NCBI GenBank assembly: GCA_944472155.2 | Contig: OX235277.1 | Location: 21,462,804 to 21,526,803 of the forward strand | Source of the DNA: Trichobilharzia szidati | Lineage: Eukaryota > Platyhelminthes > Trematoda > Strigeidida > Schistosomatidae | DNA: 64,000 bases | Direction: 5' to 3' | Shown here: piece after piece, positions 22,919-34,620 of the stretch | How positions within the stretch are numbered: the first letter of the stretch is position 1 | Layout of the letters: the number at the start of each line of letters is the position of its first letter | Notes under the pieces: generated by a model | What the model was told of the DNA's origin: nothing | Databases searched by the model: none | What the model saw: only the letters and a program-made list of their open reading frames with translations | Program-made: the position numbers and the translations under genes

Positions 22919-23329
22919 ACCGTATATTCAAGGTTGATGAAAATATGAGGCTGACAGATCGAAGACTTCAGTCAGTCATCAGGCGCATCTCTTTCCCTCA
23001 CATCTCGAACGTTTCAGTCCCCTATATGAACGATTAAAGGAAGAAATGCTGTGGACTTTACTTCAAACTGTATCTTCAAGATCACCTGCAGTTGCGGTGA
23101 CACTTACAGAATGTTCCAATGTCATTGAAAAGAATATATTCTAAAATATTTAATAAGACAGAGAAAATCCCAATGCAACTAATCTGAATAGAAATCCATC
23201 ATCATAGACTGCAAAGCAGTTATCAATGTACGGTCACAAAAGCAATAGAAATGTCTGCTTCACAATTATTTCACATAACTCACATAATTCAAGGTTATTA
23301 AAGGTGATGGAAGCAAAATGGATCAATCA

Positions 23330-23552
23330 CATACATGCTGAACTTTGTGGACAAAACAAAATAGTCTTCAACCTTCGCCCATCATAGATTACTTGACCTA
23401 TTTAAATTTGATTGGCCATTAGTATGTATTTTTGTTTCATATGACTGAGTAATTGTGATGCATATTATTTCATTATTGGGGACCGTTTTAGTTGTAAAAA
23501 GAGTGTGGAGAATCTACGAAATGATATCTCGCAAAATTTATCTTCTGAATGT
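23330..23552 (-). repeat. Right inverted repeat of the foldback element
   Basis: Reverse-complement partner of 22300-22508; ends at cttctgaatg. Confidence 0.7.
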
Positions 23553-23573
23553 TTTATTCAAATGTGAAAACTA

Positions 23574-25231
23574 TTTGAAATCATTTTCATAAACAGATTG
23601 AAGTGCATGTGTCAAATGATGTTTCAAACTTATTAATTCACAACATGATAGGTTTAACTGAATCATTTGTCTATACCACTTGCTGACCAGCAGATGACGA
23701 CTGAAATCATTCATCATTATTTTTACTGGTAATAAAGCCGGGAAACGTTTCAAATTTATTTTGGTGGTTACACTGAAGCAGAAATTCACATGGAGCGAAG
23801 TTTGTTTCCAATGTTCTGGGGTATGTCAGCTAAGTCTTTCAATATGTTCACCATTTCGTGGCTTCACTTTGACCTTCTAGCCGTGCTCTTTTGTGAATTT
23901 GGCTTGCCTGTGTGAAACCTCCTACACTGATTCTCAATTTTCAAATTGGCGCTTATTAAAAAATAAACCAGAATTGAATCCAACCAAATCACATCGATGA
24001 TTCGGAAGAGTTTTGTATAACTGCGCCGCAAAATATTGTTTTGTGAACTGCTTGCATATCCCCGAGTGCTGAACTCACAGTAAGCACGCCGAAAGAGGAT
24101 GATTTCCTCGAGAGCGGTATATAATTTTCCACCAGAATACACTGTGAACTTCATTGCTGTTTCATATATAAATATATAAACTACAAAAACATCTGGACAA
24201 AATAATTTTATAGATTATTGTTTTTCCCATATATTTTTCCATTGAGGGAAATGTACTTTGATTTTGCCAACAAGCAAATTCTGTCGTTTTGAAAATTTTA
24301 GTGGAAAAATGTGAGATAATTTGCTTCACCGTTTGTTCTAACTTCAGTAATATTAAAATGTATTCCTGTATTAGTTTCATTAGATGTAACAGAACCATCT
24401 TATCACTATGAAATAGTGATTATGTTTCCCCATCTTTAATTAAATTATACACACTTTACCGAAATTCTGACTAGACTGAGTAGAAAAATTGATTGAGATA
24501 TTCAGGTCGATGTCAATGTACATCGACAAGAATCACAACGTATGGGTGTTGAGTATATTAAAAGAGAATCGAATGGTAGGTCTTCTACTCAGCATTTTGT
24601 TGACCACTTTCATCTATTTTACAAAAAGTAGCGAAGTTATTTATTTAAAGAATCACTATTGATGCACTTGATTAGTTTTGTTTGGTGACACTGACTACAC
24701 GGAATACAAAGAAATATATTTACATATATATATGGGTATACAATTAGGAATAACATAATATAATAAATATAAATTGGTTTTCACAAAACTTTGAATCCCT
24801 CCACACTTGCTTAACTGTGCCTAATACGAATATTCTTTATTAATAGATCCTAGTGAGTCATGAATTTCAGTTCAATGTGTATTGATTCAATGACTTCAGA
24901 CATTTTTGAAAAAGGACGCTTTCGTACAGTAAAAGGTTAACTGAACAATAAGCATTAATATTAACAGCGCAGTGCTGTAACCTTTACATACTTAGTAAAT
25001 CACAGAAATTACATTGGACGCATCGCAGCAAACATGAATCACCAGTTAAATTGGATGTTATCTTTACTAAATGTTGCAACCATATGTTTCGGGATATTGT
25101 TCAGGAGCAGTGCGTAACAGTGATTTCGATCAAGCTGCAAAATAAAAAATTCAGCATATCAAAGGGCTAAATGAACAGTTTACGGTGGTCACTTCTTCAT
25201 ACTGTTATCTTGGGAATATCTGCCAGGGAGA
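23574..25231. other. AT-rich sequence, no gene recognised
   Basis: No supported coding frame. The minus frames at 23571-23789, 23864-24154 and 24162-24398 show no recognisable motif. Confidence 0.45.
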
Positions 25232-25273
25232 TATGTGAAGTAATTAGTAGGAGACTACTGATTACTTCACATA
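25232..25273. repeat. 42-bp hairpin at the 5' junction of a truncated LINE
   Basis: Two 19-base arms (tatgtgaagtaattagtag and ctactgattacttcacata) pair completely apart from one G-T, around the loop gaga. The right arm abuts the first base of LINE-derived sequence at about 25274. The arrangement suggests a fold-back copying event at the end of an aborted LINE insertion. Confidence 0.8.
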
Positions 25274-25699
25274 ACAAACACACTGCAGACCTTCATTAAC
25301 AGTTGTCTTCGCTCAATACTCAAGATCACATGGCCAGAAAAGATCCACAATAGAGATCTCTGGGAGCCAACCAACCAGGAACCGACTGTGCAACAAATAG
25401 GCAGGTAGAAATGGAGACGGATTGGCCATACTCTGAGGAAACCATCAAGTGACATCACTAGACAAGCCATCGCTCGAGTGGAACCCGAAAGGGAAGCGGC
25501 GAGTTGGTCGTCAGTGCAAGGGTGACTTGGAGGAGGTCATGTGAAGAGGAGATGAAAACGTGTGGGCAGACTTGGAGCCAGGTTAAGACTCTAGCGGAGA
25601 ACCGAACACAATGGAGACGCACGGCTGAAGCCGTATGTTCCTCTAGGAATTAAAGGAAACAATAAGAAGAAGAAGAAAAAGAAGAAGAATTCTCCAGAA
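25274..25699 (+). mobile_element. 5'-truncated copy of the RTE-type LINE
   Basis: The plus strand matches the 3' end of the LINE ORF (reverse of about 4380-3997). Shared landmarks are the aacaaataggcaggtagaaa segment, the ggaacccgaaagggaagcgg segment and the closing cctctaggaattaaaggaaa. It then ends in an AAG-repeat tail (about 25663-25690) instead of the AAT tail of the full copy. It holds only about the last 130 codons, with stops and indels, so it is a dead fragment. Its orientation is opposite to the full-length copy. The octamer ttatcttg flanks the hairpin and fragment at 25205-25212 and 25702-25709; it could be a target-site duplication but is short. Confidence 0.85.
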
Positions 25700-27663
25700 A
25701 ATTATCTTGCGACCACTAAATTATGTTTACACAAATACACGACCGTTTGAGCCTATGAAGCAATAGTAAGGTGTTGTCATGTTTCAAGTTGCATTTAAAG
25801 AATTCTAATACAAAGATTCGTTGCGCATCTGAATTTTGAACTCAAATGACAGCAGTCATTCATTTTGTCGCTTTGGTTGCATAAGAATCGGAGAAAGATT
25901 TCTTTGCGCTGTTAGATTGCAAATATTTGACGTTATGGCTAGCGAAAATTCTGAAATTCTTAATCCCCTAATCTCCTCCAGGAGAGACACAATCAGAAAC
26001 CTCTTATTTCATGCTGAAATTAGTAGTTTCATTGAATTTTGTGATCAAAGATAATCATGATTGAAAACTCATTACATCAACCTCAGATATCATCACCACG
26101 TGAAAGAAAAATTCTACTTTCATGTGATCGCTATTTAATACATTCCGTTCATTCATCTTAATTCTAAGCGATAAATATGTGAATTGACACTGGAAAATTA
26201 CATCATGTAAAGATCTTCTAAACTTTCACCAGTACGAATAAGTCAGATTTGAAGTTGTAATAAAAAAGACATTGATGGTGAAGAAATGTTTGTGTTCGAT
26301 GATTAATTTCCGTTACCTCCACATTCGTAATAAAGTTGAACAACAGAATCATTGAGAACAATCAGTTACCGGTCAATGTTCAAGTAATTCGTCGTCTTGA
26401 GTTCAGTCTAATATCTCACGTAAACAGTCATTGGTGATTCATGTTGTTAGAAAGGAGTCCAATTCACTTGTTCACTTCTCTGTACTTAATTCGGAAACAA
26501 TTAGTGACTGTATGCTTTCGAATCAATTTGAATCTGCATAATCCCCATGCATTTTAATATTAGTGAAGATTTACCATTTAGCTCATACCAGACAACAAAT
26601 TCATTGCTTATTCCTTTATTCATTTAGGGGAATTTTGTGAGTTAGAATTTTGAAATATTATGAAAGCCAGAATCAAGCGAATACTGCACAAAACTATGGA
26701 ATGCCTTAGACAATAAAGATAGGAATTTGTGAAATGTTTCAAGTTGATGATTTAGACCATGATATTCACTCTGTTGCTTGATTAACTGATTAGTTGTACG
26801 TTCATCAATGTTTTCTCCTTACGTATAATCACTGAAATAATTAAGAAGCATATGATATCCTGAGTGTAGGACATGAGTGCAACATCGATATTACGGAGTA
26901 AGAATGTTCAAGAAAAATTCGATGGAAACTGAAGTTTACTCCATCATTTATTAGACCAAATATTCATTGTTATTTCCTCTTTTATAGCGTTAATAAATTG
27001 ATCAATGCATAGCTTATGCTCGATTCTCCGTTACGCATTGTCACAATGGTAATCCTCCATGAGACTTCCGACACCTAACATATAATTTTGCGTGTAATCA
27101 ATGCTACAGTCATTGGATAACATGAAACATACAAGAAACCCTTAAGTAATGGATCACCCAATACTAGCTTCTAGTCGTGAAATATACAATTCAGTATATT
27201 AGAGACTTTGATTTTTTCATCAGACGCACTTTAGATGCACTTCCATCAGATGACGCTTGCAATTGTGTCGATTTGATAGCTAGTGCATATATTATTTACT
27301 ACTGAAGATGAGCAGTGGACCAGGTTTCTCTTTCTTGATAAATATATATAAGTATGGAATTTCCTGTATTGACCATCCCATGTTATTTCCTGTTCAATGA
27401 ACTGTGAGGAGGTGCGTCAACGAAGAAGGATGTCTGCAACGCCTCATAACTTGCGTCAACATCTCGCTAGATCATTCAGATTCGCGGTGTTTGTGGGGGT
27501 CCATTTCTGATGCCCACCATTCTGCATCCCTCCGTAGTCATACAGGATTTCTTATCCGATGATTTTAAAGATATCCGGACATAATAATGTCTCTAGCTTT
27601 CTTTTATGTTTGTACTTTCCGTGGATAATCCTCATTCAGAAAATAATAAAAAGGAAACACTAA
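25700..27663. other. AT-rich sequence, no gene recognised
   Basis: The plus frame at 25836-26054 has no recognisable domain. A GC-richer patch near 27410-27560 is not recognised. Confidence 0.45.
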
Positions 27664-28177
27664 TTCAACGAAGAGTCTCTTTTTGGAAAATTCAGTCACT
27701 TAGCTGTGCAGTCGCATTTGTACATAATTGTTTTTGAAGGTGTTTGTACATTGGGATATACGTCGAAAGAACCTTTCTGAAATGGTTGTTACTCCTTATA
27801 ATATTTGTAAATTGTTTAGAACACTCATTTAATTCCATACTTTCTTCGTTTCCATGTGAATCCTAATCACAACTCACTCAATAAACCATTCATCTTACTA
27901 CGTAACTGTATTAAGCTTATTCAAATTCTTTTATGCGCTTATTATCATTAGTAACAGTTTTTGATTAAAACATAACTGCAACCCTTTTGTCAATCTTCAC
28001 CCTCCCTACTTACAATTTGATTACTCATTACGTATTTGAAATGTCTTGACAGCAATAACCCACCTAATTTCTATTCTTATCAGAAATATCTAATGTACAC
28101 ACATACAGAAAATAAGTAAATATAATTGCGATTGTAGGGAAAAGTGAATGAATTCGCCAAAGAGACTCTTCGTTGGT
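27664..28177. mobile_element. MITE-like element with about 28-55 bp inverted ends
   Basis: The left end tcaacgaagagtctcttttt (27665 on) and the right end, whose reverse complement is ccaacgaagagtctctttgg (28151-28177), are near-identical inverted repeats. Weaker similarity extends about 25 bp further inward. The enclosed 450 bp carry no coding capacity. Size, terminal inverted repeats and lack of genes fit a miniature inverted-repeat transposon. I could not find a clear target-site duplication, so the superfamily is unknown. Confidence 0.55.
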
Positions 28178-28199
28178 CTGCACTATTACAGATTCTATG

Positions 28200-28660
28200 T
28201 GTTCAGCTTTAATTGCAGTTTACTTCTGGCTTCTGTCAAATGCTTTCAAGTTGACCTCAAAATTTCTTCCATTAGATAATAATATATCACTCACTGAGTC
28301 CTCTTCTTGATTCTTTGTTCAGCAGGCTGCATCTCAACTTTCTTGTGTATGGGATGACGTCTACTGTTCTCAATTATTGCAAAAGGGTGCCTTTCGAAAC
28401 ATGATAAGCCTTCTAATGTCGTCTACCTGCAGTCTGGCTTCATATCGTCTATCAGGAATTGTTGACATCGTTTCATGGTTTAATCCAAGACTTTTCGCAG
28501 TTGTCCGGAGTAGTCTTCTTTGTTTTGTTCATCAATGTTATTTGTAGTACTTCGATGTTTTACTATTTGCACCTGAGTCTTAATGTCATTGAAGGCTGCT
28601 TTTTCCTGAGTTAGGTAGTTGACTTCACGCCTAACACTCATCTGGTTCCTGGCTTAATAT
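28200..28660 (-). pseudogene. Eroded RTE-type LINE endonuclease fragment
   Basis: Minus-strand reading at about 28495-28585 gives TTNNIDEQNKEDYSGQL, which lines up with PTNNADLETKEEFYRQL of the full LINE's endonuclease. At about 28295-28340 the reading KLRCSLLNKESRRG aligns with KWRRSLLDTRARRG. Between them about 170 bp are present where the full copy has over 300, so there is an internal deletion. There are several frameshifts and stops. The residues are closer to other schistosome RTE families than to the copy at 3980-8328, so it is probably a separate, older insertion. Confidence 0.6.
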
Positions 28661-30475
28661 CATATCACTTAGAAACTGATGAAGCTATTGATGAAAATAT
28701 TCGTATAAATTATTCTATTGAAAACGCAACATAGTGGGGTAGTACCATTCACTGTGTGACGTCTGAAATAACAGTCACGTTTCATTATATTATCAGACGA
28801 TTTGATTAGACTGCATTGCGCTAATCCATAAGTCTAAAATATCTAATTTGTACACACGCATTGATCAAAAGATGTCTGAAATATTATGCGATCCAAATGG
28901 TGTGGATAATAAGTCATTTAAATAGTTATGAAGAACAATTTGCTTATATTTTGAATGTTTCTCAATGCCATGTTTTCTTATTTAGTGGAAAGACGTGAGT
29001 GACAACTCAAACTTAATTCTGTTATTTCTTCGCCTATGTGATACAGTGATCCAGGTTTATTTAATGTAAAATAACTAGCAGTAGAGTATTAGTGGCTGAC
29101 AGTTTTAAGTAGTGCACGAAAGACTGAACAAATATTCAAAGTCAGTCTACTCTCAATACATATTTTTCATTTGTAAATGCGAGATCAAGTGTGCTGTCAA
29201 TAGTACAATGCAAATGTTGAGGAATTGATGACTGGTAGGTTTCTTTTGATTTACTATAATTTTTTCAAGCCGCAAGTACGTGCAAATTATTTCTTTGAAT
29301 AGTGCTTTTACTATGCAATGCACAGGTTATTACACATTAATAAGCCTAACAATATTACAAGATTGTCTGCAAGAAAATATGGTGAAGAAGAACACAGATG
29401 ACGTATGAAAGCAAGAAGAAAATCAGTGAGCTGAAGAGTGATCAGAGTTTATGCAGTAGTAATTATTCAGTGCCCGAAATTTACTGATAATCATATCCAC
29501 AGCAAAAGGTTACCCTGAATGAGTTCATAGTATGGTGATCAGCCTAATTAATGTGACACTGCTAGAGTCTCTGCTAAACATTCACTTTTCATATTCTCGC
29601 CGATGCTGGCTGTCAAGTTTATAAAATCTACCACAACTGAATTACACTTAAAACGGTTCTCCGACAAACAGGAATGCAAAAGTGTAACTGTTTATTGTAC
29701 ATCTGATCACGGATTCTTCAAACGAATAGAGTTACTAGGCATAGAGATCTAAAATTGCAATAATGATTTCTAGATTTGGTACTTCTTGGAACGAAAATTT
29801 TGTTTTCTAACCTTTTAAAAACGACTATATTAGAAGCTAAGAACAACATGCGCGATTTTAATATTGAGCCAATTTATTGAAAGTCATATAGAGAATATGC
29901 AATAGCTGCCACGTACCCTCTGCAAATTTTGTCCCTATCGGTGTGAGGCCAATCAGACGACTAAACTCAGGAAAACGTCTACTTATCCGACTATTTGTGC
30001 TTAAATTCAGGAGTCGTTTCCATTGTAGAAGTTGAAATAGTTTATTTAACATTTTATACTAACAAATTATCATCCATACTGTTTCATAATAATGTGTTCG
30101 ACGACGGTACAACGAAATGAATCAGTAGTGTCTACTGGTTGGTGTTTTCCAAAAGAAATATATTTTTCGTGATAATTTAAACGAATGGCATGATATGAGA
30201 TGTAATTACACACTCCAACAATGTTCACTTTTTACACAGACATTATTGCAAACAGGAATTAGTTTTCATATCATCTACTGAAATTGGATAAGGCTTTCCA
30301 TAATTAACCACAATAAACTACTGAGTCATTTTGAGTATTTTCGGCTAACATATAATCGTGTTAAGATTTGGGTCGTAAGTTGATATTTCCACTTTAAACT
30401 AAATAGTAGCTACTGTTTATTTATCAAAAAATATTTTTTTGGAAATGTGTTAAGGATTTTCATTTGTGTAACATG
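28661..30475. other. AT-rich sequence, no gene recognised
   Basis: No supported feature. The minus frame at 29858-30052 has no recognisable similarity. Confidence 0.45.
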
Positions 30476-30479
30476 TAGA

Positions 30480-30572
30480 CAGATAAGATAAGGATAAGAC
30501 TTGGGCACTGTATAACACTGTGTGATTTTACCAAAATACTATTTTATCCATAATGAAATAAAGACTACAAAT
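30480..30572 (+). mobile_element. PLE terminal-repeat relic (PLE-1 family)
   Basis: The segment agacttgggcactgtataac, then cactgtgtgattttaccaaa and ccataatgaaat, is similar both to the PLE-1 leader (785-830) and to its 3' UTR (about 2690-2735). No coding part is attached. It is either a solo terminal repeat or a heavily 5'-truncated copy. Confidence 0.6.
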
Positions 30573-32029
30573 GTGTAATAAGTTGATTTTATATTCTAAG
30601 ATTGTCGTTTTGAAATTTTGAGTCATTTATGTTGCCATTCAGAATGTTGTTCTTAATTGGGCGTGACTCACCCAAGCATTTGTGTGAATATATGCGAAAA
30701 ACGATTGAAAAGGTAATACGTTTCAGAATGTTTACCATTAATCTGAACCAGTTTTTTTCACAATAGTTGTGAGTATAAGGAATGTTTGTATAACATTTTT
30801 GCATCTTATTAAATCAGCAGATGAGCAGTTTTTGAAAATCGCTATCACGAGTGTGAGAAAAAGTATTGTTTGCTAGGAGTTATTTGCACATAATTAACAC
30901 ATTCCAGTTAGGGATGGTGAGTTGTTTGTATTCATAAACAATTTATATATTTCACAGGTATTTAGAGGATAACTGAACATTGTTGATTCACAACAGTTTA
31001 TATATCAAACAAGAGAATCAGTACAACTGTACAGCTGACACTCAAATCAACTTGGCGAAATGAACTTGTCGTCAAGTCAAGTGACCAATTAGGCCAAAAC
31101 ACGTGTACTACTTAAATTTCTATCCAGTATATTGCATCTACCTTTCCTTTTTTTCTGGCCGCTAAAACCATTTACTTACGTCGTTTGATGGCAACATAAA
31201 TTATCGTGGCTTCCAAATTATCACTGCACTCTTGAATTAGAAGACAAATCAGACATCTCGTGTAAGACTGATGCGAGTTTCAGAAAGCATAATGTTACAT
31301 CATATGAAACATTGCGTGAGTGTTTAGTTATCGATTTCATGTGAGGAGTACAATTTTCAAAAGAGACAGAGTTCTGGATTTTGCTAGACAAGCATTTCTA
31401 GAATAAAATTCTTATTATAATTAGAATTGCTATAGTTCACCTGTCAGAAGAGAATGAAAAATAACAATTGAGAAATACGAAAATTGAAAGCAACCGACAT
31501 GAACAGAAGGAGACAAATACACGAAATCATTGTAGTCTTATCATCAAAATTCTATTCATAAAAATATAGAACGACTTGACAACCCATTTTGCAACTTTAT
31601 GGCCATATCTTTTCAGTAACGCTGAAACCATTCCCATGACAACAACTGATATTTGGAGAAGACAAATTATATTGAAGTCACTGCTTATATGTAGGATAGA
31701 TTTTATGGTTATCTAGTGTCTTAAAACATTCCGTTGGTTCACATGATGCTATTCTGGCAGACAGTGACTACAGATTGGATCCAGTAGTTGTGCTTTGTCC
31801 TATTTTGCACTCATACGCCGACATCCAGGTATTTCAAATGAAAAACAATGAGTATAAACGTTAAGTCTCTTTGTGAAAACTTACCATTCACTGCTGAACT
31901 GACGAAAAAACACAGCGGAGTTATGTCTCTCTTAATATATGAGCTGAAAGAAACGGAGAGATTCATTTACATTTCAATCATCAGTAAACTCATCAGGGGA
32001 GAAATACATCACCTGCGAGATTGGAGATG
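30573..32029. other. AT-rich sequence, no gene recognised
   Basis: No supported feature. Short frames at 30589-30804 (minus) and 31848-32030 (plus) show no recognisable domain. Confidence 0.45.
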
Positions 32030-34620
32030 AGCTTGTCCTTGACTGGAATAAAATGAAGTGGGGATAAGATTAGGAAATTTACTTCTTGTTTCCTTATGCT
32101 TCTTTTTGTACAGAACAATGATCAGTCCGTTTTCATCTCAAAGCCACTTTTGATTCAGCAAAGTGGTCACAATTCATATTGGTCACATAATTCACATCGT
32201 TAAGTATTCCTATTAATTTATAAGGAAAAACACAGTTTTTTCTAAATTAAAAGTCGTTTATCTAAATATATTGAACGCTTTTTTATGCAAATACCTAACA
32301 TTTAGTAGTTATCACTCGAAATATGATTAGACAATGCATCAGTGATAAAATACCGTTTATGCATGTGTGTGCATATACTCATTCACGCGCTTGTGTGCAG
32401 CTAACGATATAGGGTTAGCATTGGATGATGAAGTCTTCAATATGTGAGTACTTTCTGGAGTTCAATCATTCAGCAGGACGTGATTTGTGCTCTACAGGAC
32501 TAAATCGAACTACTTCAAAATCTTACTTTTTCCTATCTATGCATACCCAAAGCTCTAGCTATATATGGACTGAAACCTAAATTGTGTTCGAAAACATTTT
32601 TAAACCTTTTTCTTTACTCTGGTCATAAACATGGTATTTTATTTTATTCTCTCTTACCACTCATTCTCATTCCACTTCACCTCAACTTCACTGTATTTAT
32701 TGTTTGTTATCATCGTTGTACACTTAGCCAACTGCTTTCAAAATCCTAATAATAGTTCACTTATTTATGAATCTTTAGAAGTTTTGTGATTTATCCATAT
32801 TCAACTTCACTCTCCTGATACGTCATGTTAGTTATATTTATTCTCATCTTACGTATTGCCTGAGTGATTTGAAGGTTCACTTCATGCCTTTTTCTGTAAT
32901 ATCACTGTGACTTAACAGCTTAGAAAGAAATAATTCTTCACCGAATATAATTCACAACTAACACTTAATTGAGAATTGATACCTTGTTTTCATCCGTATC
33001 TCTTTTTCATTTCACTAATGCTGTAAATTTCTCAACTTGATACATCCTTTGTTAATCCAGAAACCTTCGGTATGTTTGTAATTTGAAATTTGTTGGAGCA
33101 CACAATATATTAGATGACGCGGATTAGTAGCAAATAACTAGAGCGAAATTGAGTGTATTACGTAAATAATTTGCAGCTTGACCCGGCACATATTACGTAT
33201 GAGATTTAGAACATATAGTCATAACATTTCCTTCAAAAATATTAGAGGCAGAAAATGACATATCTCTGATAACTTTTCAGTAGCACATCAAACTATTTTT
33301 TTAAATCAGCTTGTACTTCTAGAAACAGTTTCACATACAAAGAATACTTTGCTACTTCATTTATTCATACATTTCAGAACACTAAAATACACAAAATACT
33401 TTTATGCAATCTGTTTCTCATAGGAGATTTGATGGTTCTTTCAGGGAAGAACATTCACGATACAAACACGATTTAGTAAATTAAAAAATTAGACAAGCTT
33501 CTCAATCTTCGCTTCTGAAGTTACTTACATTTGCCTGTTAACTGATTATGTTGGACTTGAATTTCAAGTGTCCTTTCACATATTCACTTGTACTGCATAC
33601 AATTCATCATTTTCAACAGAATGACATGATGTCATTCTGATATGTGGTGGCCAGCAATTGAAGCTGATAGGTGTACTTTCTCCTAGTTTGCTCTCACATG
33701 CGTTTCGAATGAGACTAATTCGACTGAATTACAGCTTCATGGTAAATACTTGTGATTTGTGCCTTAACTGACAGCATAAATTCTTCGCATGTTCGTTTTT
33801 TTCAAAAAATATCGCTGATAGAAACGGAAGGGCACTTTTACGATCCAAGTATCGGTGAACATTGCAGGGACTTAATATACACCCTTCGGTTTACGAAGAG
33901 GGATGAAATGAAACAGGAATAAGATAAAGAAATTCACCAATAGTTACCCTATGCATAACAATAGTTACAATATATCAGACGATCCATTTTAAAAACACAT
34001 TCTATCCCGCATTTTGGTCACAATTAATTTAAGTAACACAATTCACGGTTTACACCGAACATATAATTTTTATTTTGTGTTTATCTCCCGTTCTCTTTCT
34101 TTTCACTAATATTCTTATTTTCTCAACTTGGAACTTGCTTCACTAATCCAGGTGACTTTGGTATGTTTATGTCCTGAAATTTCTTGTGGTACGGTATTTA
34201 TTGTGTGTCGCGCATTAGAAAGAAATATCTAGAAATATTAAAGTAGTTAGCGTAGATTACACAGAACGTAAATTGGAACAGTGCATGCTTATGATGTCTG
34301 ATGTGTGCGAAAAGTGGTAATAACATTCATTTATAATGGTGACATATGCGGAACCTGACATATCTTTGACACTTTTCTGTTTCACATGAAGGATTTTCTT
34401 AAATCAGCTTGTATTATCCAACAAGTTGAACACAAAACGAATACTACAGTTACTCTATTTATTCACACGTTTCAGCATAAAACAATGACTCAGATATTCT
34501 TAGGCAAACTATTAGTCAAAAAGACTTACTGGTCTTTGAGAAGAGGTAAATTTACATCAAAAATACTCTCTGATAAAAGATGAAGTCAGGGAAGAATCTC
34601 ACTGTTTTTTTCTTAGAAAA
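32030..34620 (+). repeat. Old, diverged large-scale duplications
   Basis: Segments of this interval resemble each other in the same orientation: about 32035-32210 with 33900-34045, and about 32985-33480 with 34075-34600 (offset about 1,091-1,098 bp). Shared landmarks in the second pair include ctcaacttg (33031 and 34122), ttggtatgttt-like and aaatcagcttgta (33303 and 34401) and an attcacacgtttcag-like block. A weaker third copy of the last block lies at about 36285-36430. Similarity by eye is perhaps 60-70 percent. This looks like a decayed family of kilobase repeats. Confidence 0.5.

Larger units (their letters stand above)
22250..23573. mobile_element. Foldback / MITE-like element with about 210-bp terminal inverted repeats
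   Basis: About 22300-22508 matches the reverse complement of about 23330-23552 at roughly 80-85 percent by eye, including the long shared stretch agatatcatttcgtagattc and ggtccccaataatgaaat. The interior (about 820 bp) has no transposase or RT frame, so the element would be non-autonomous. The direct repeat aatgtgaaaacta at 22250-22262 and 23561-23573 lies just outside the arms and may be a target-site duplication, although 13 bp is long for a DNA transposon. A PLE with inverted terminal repeats and a deleted core is an alternative: the interior carries CTGATGA and GAAACGTT on the minus strand (22976-22982 and 23007-23014). Confidence 0.65.

Noticed and set aside
22952..23015. Active hammerhead in the foldback element
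   Set aside because: The boxes are in permuted order and stems I and II pair poorly by eye. Kept only as a hint in a finding.
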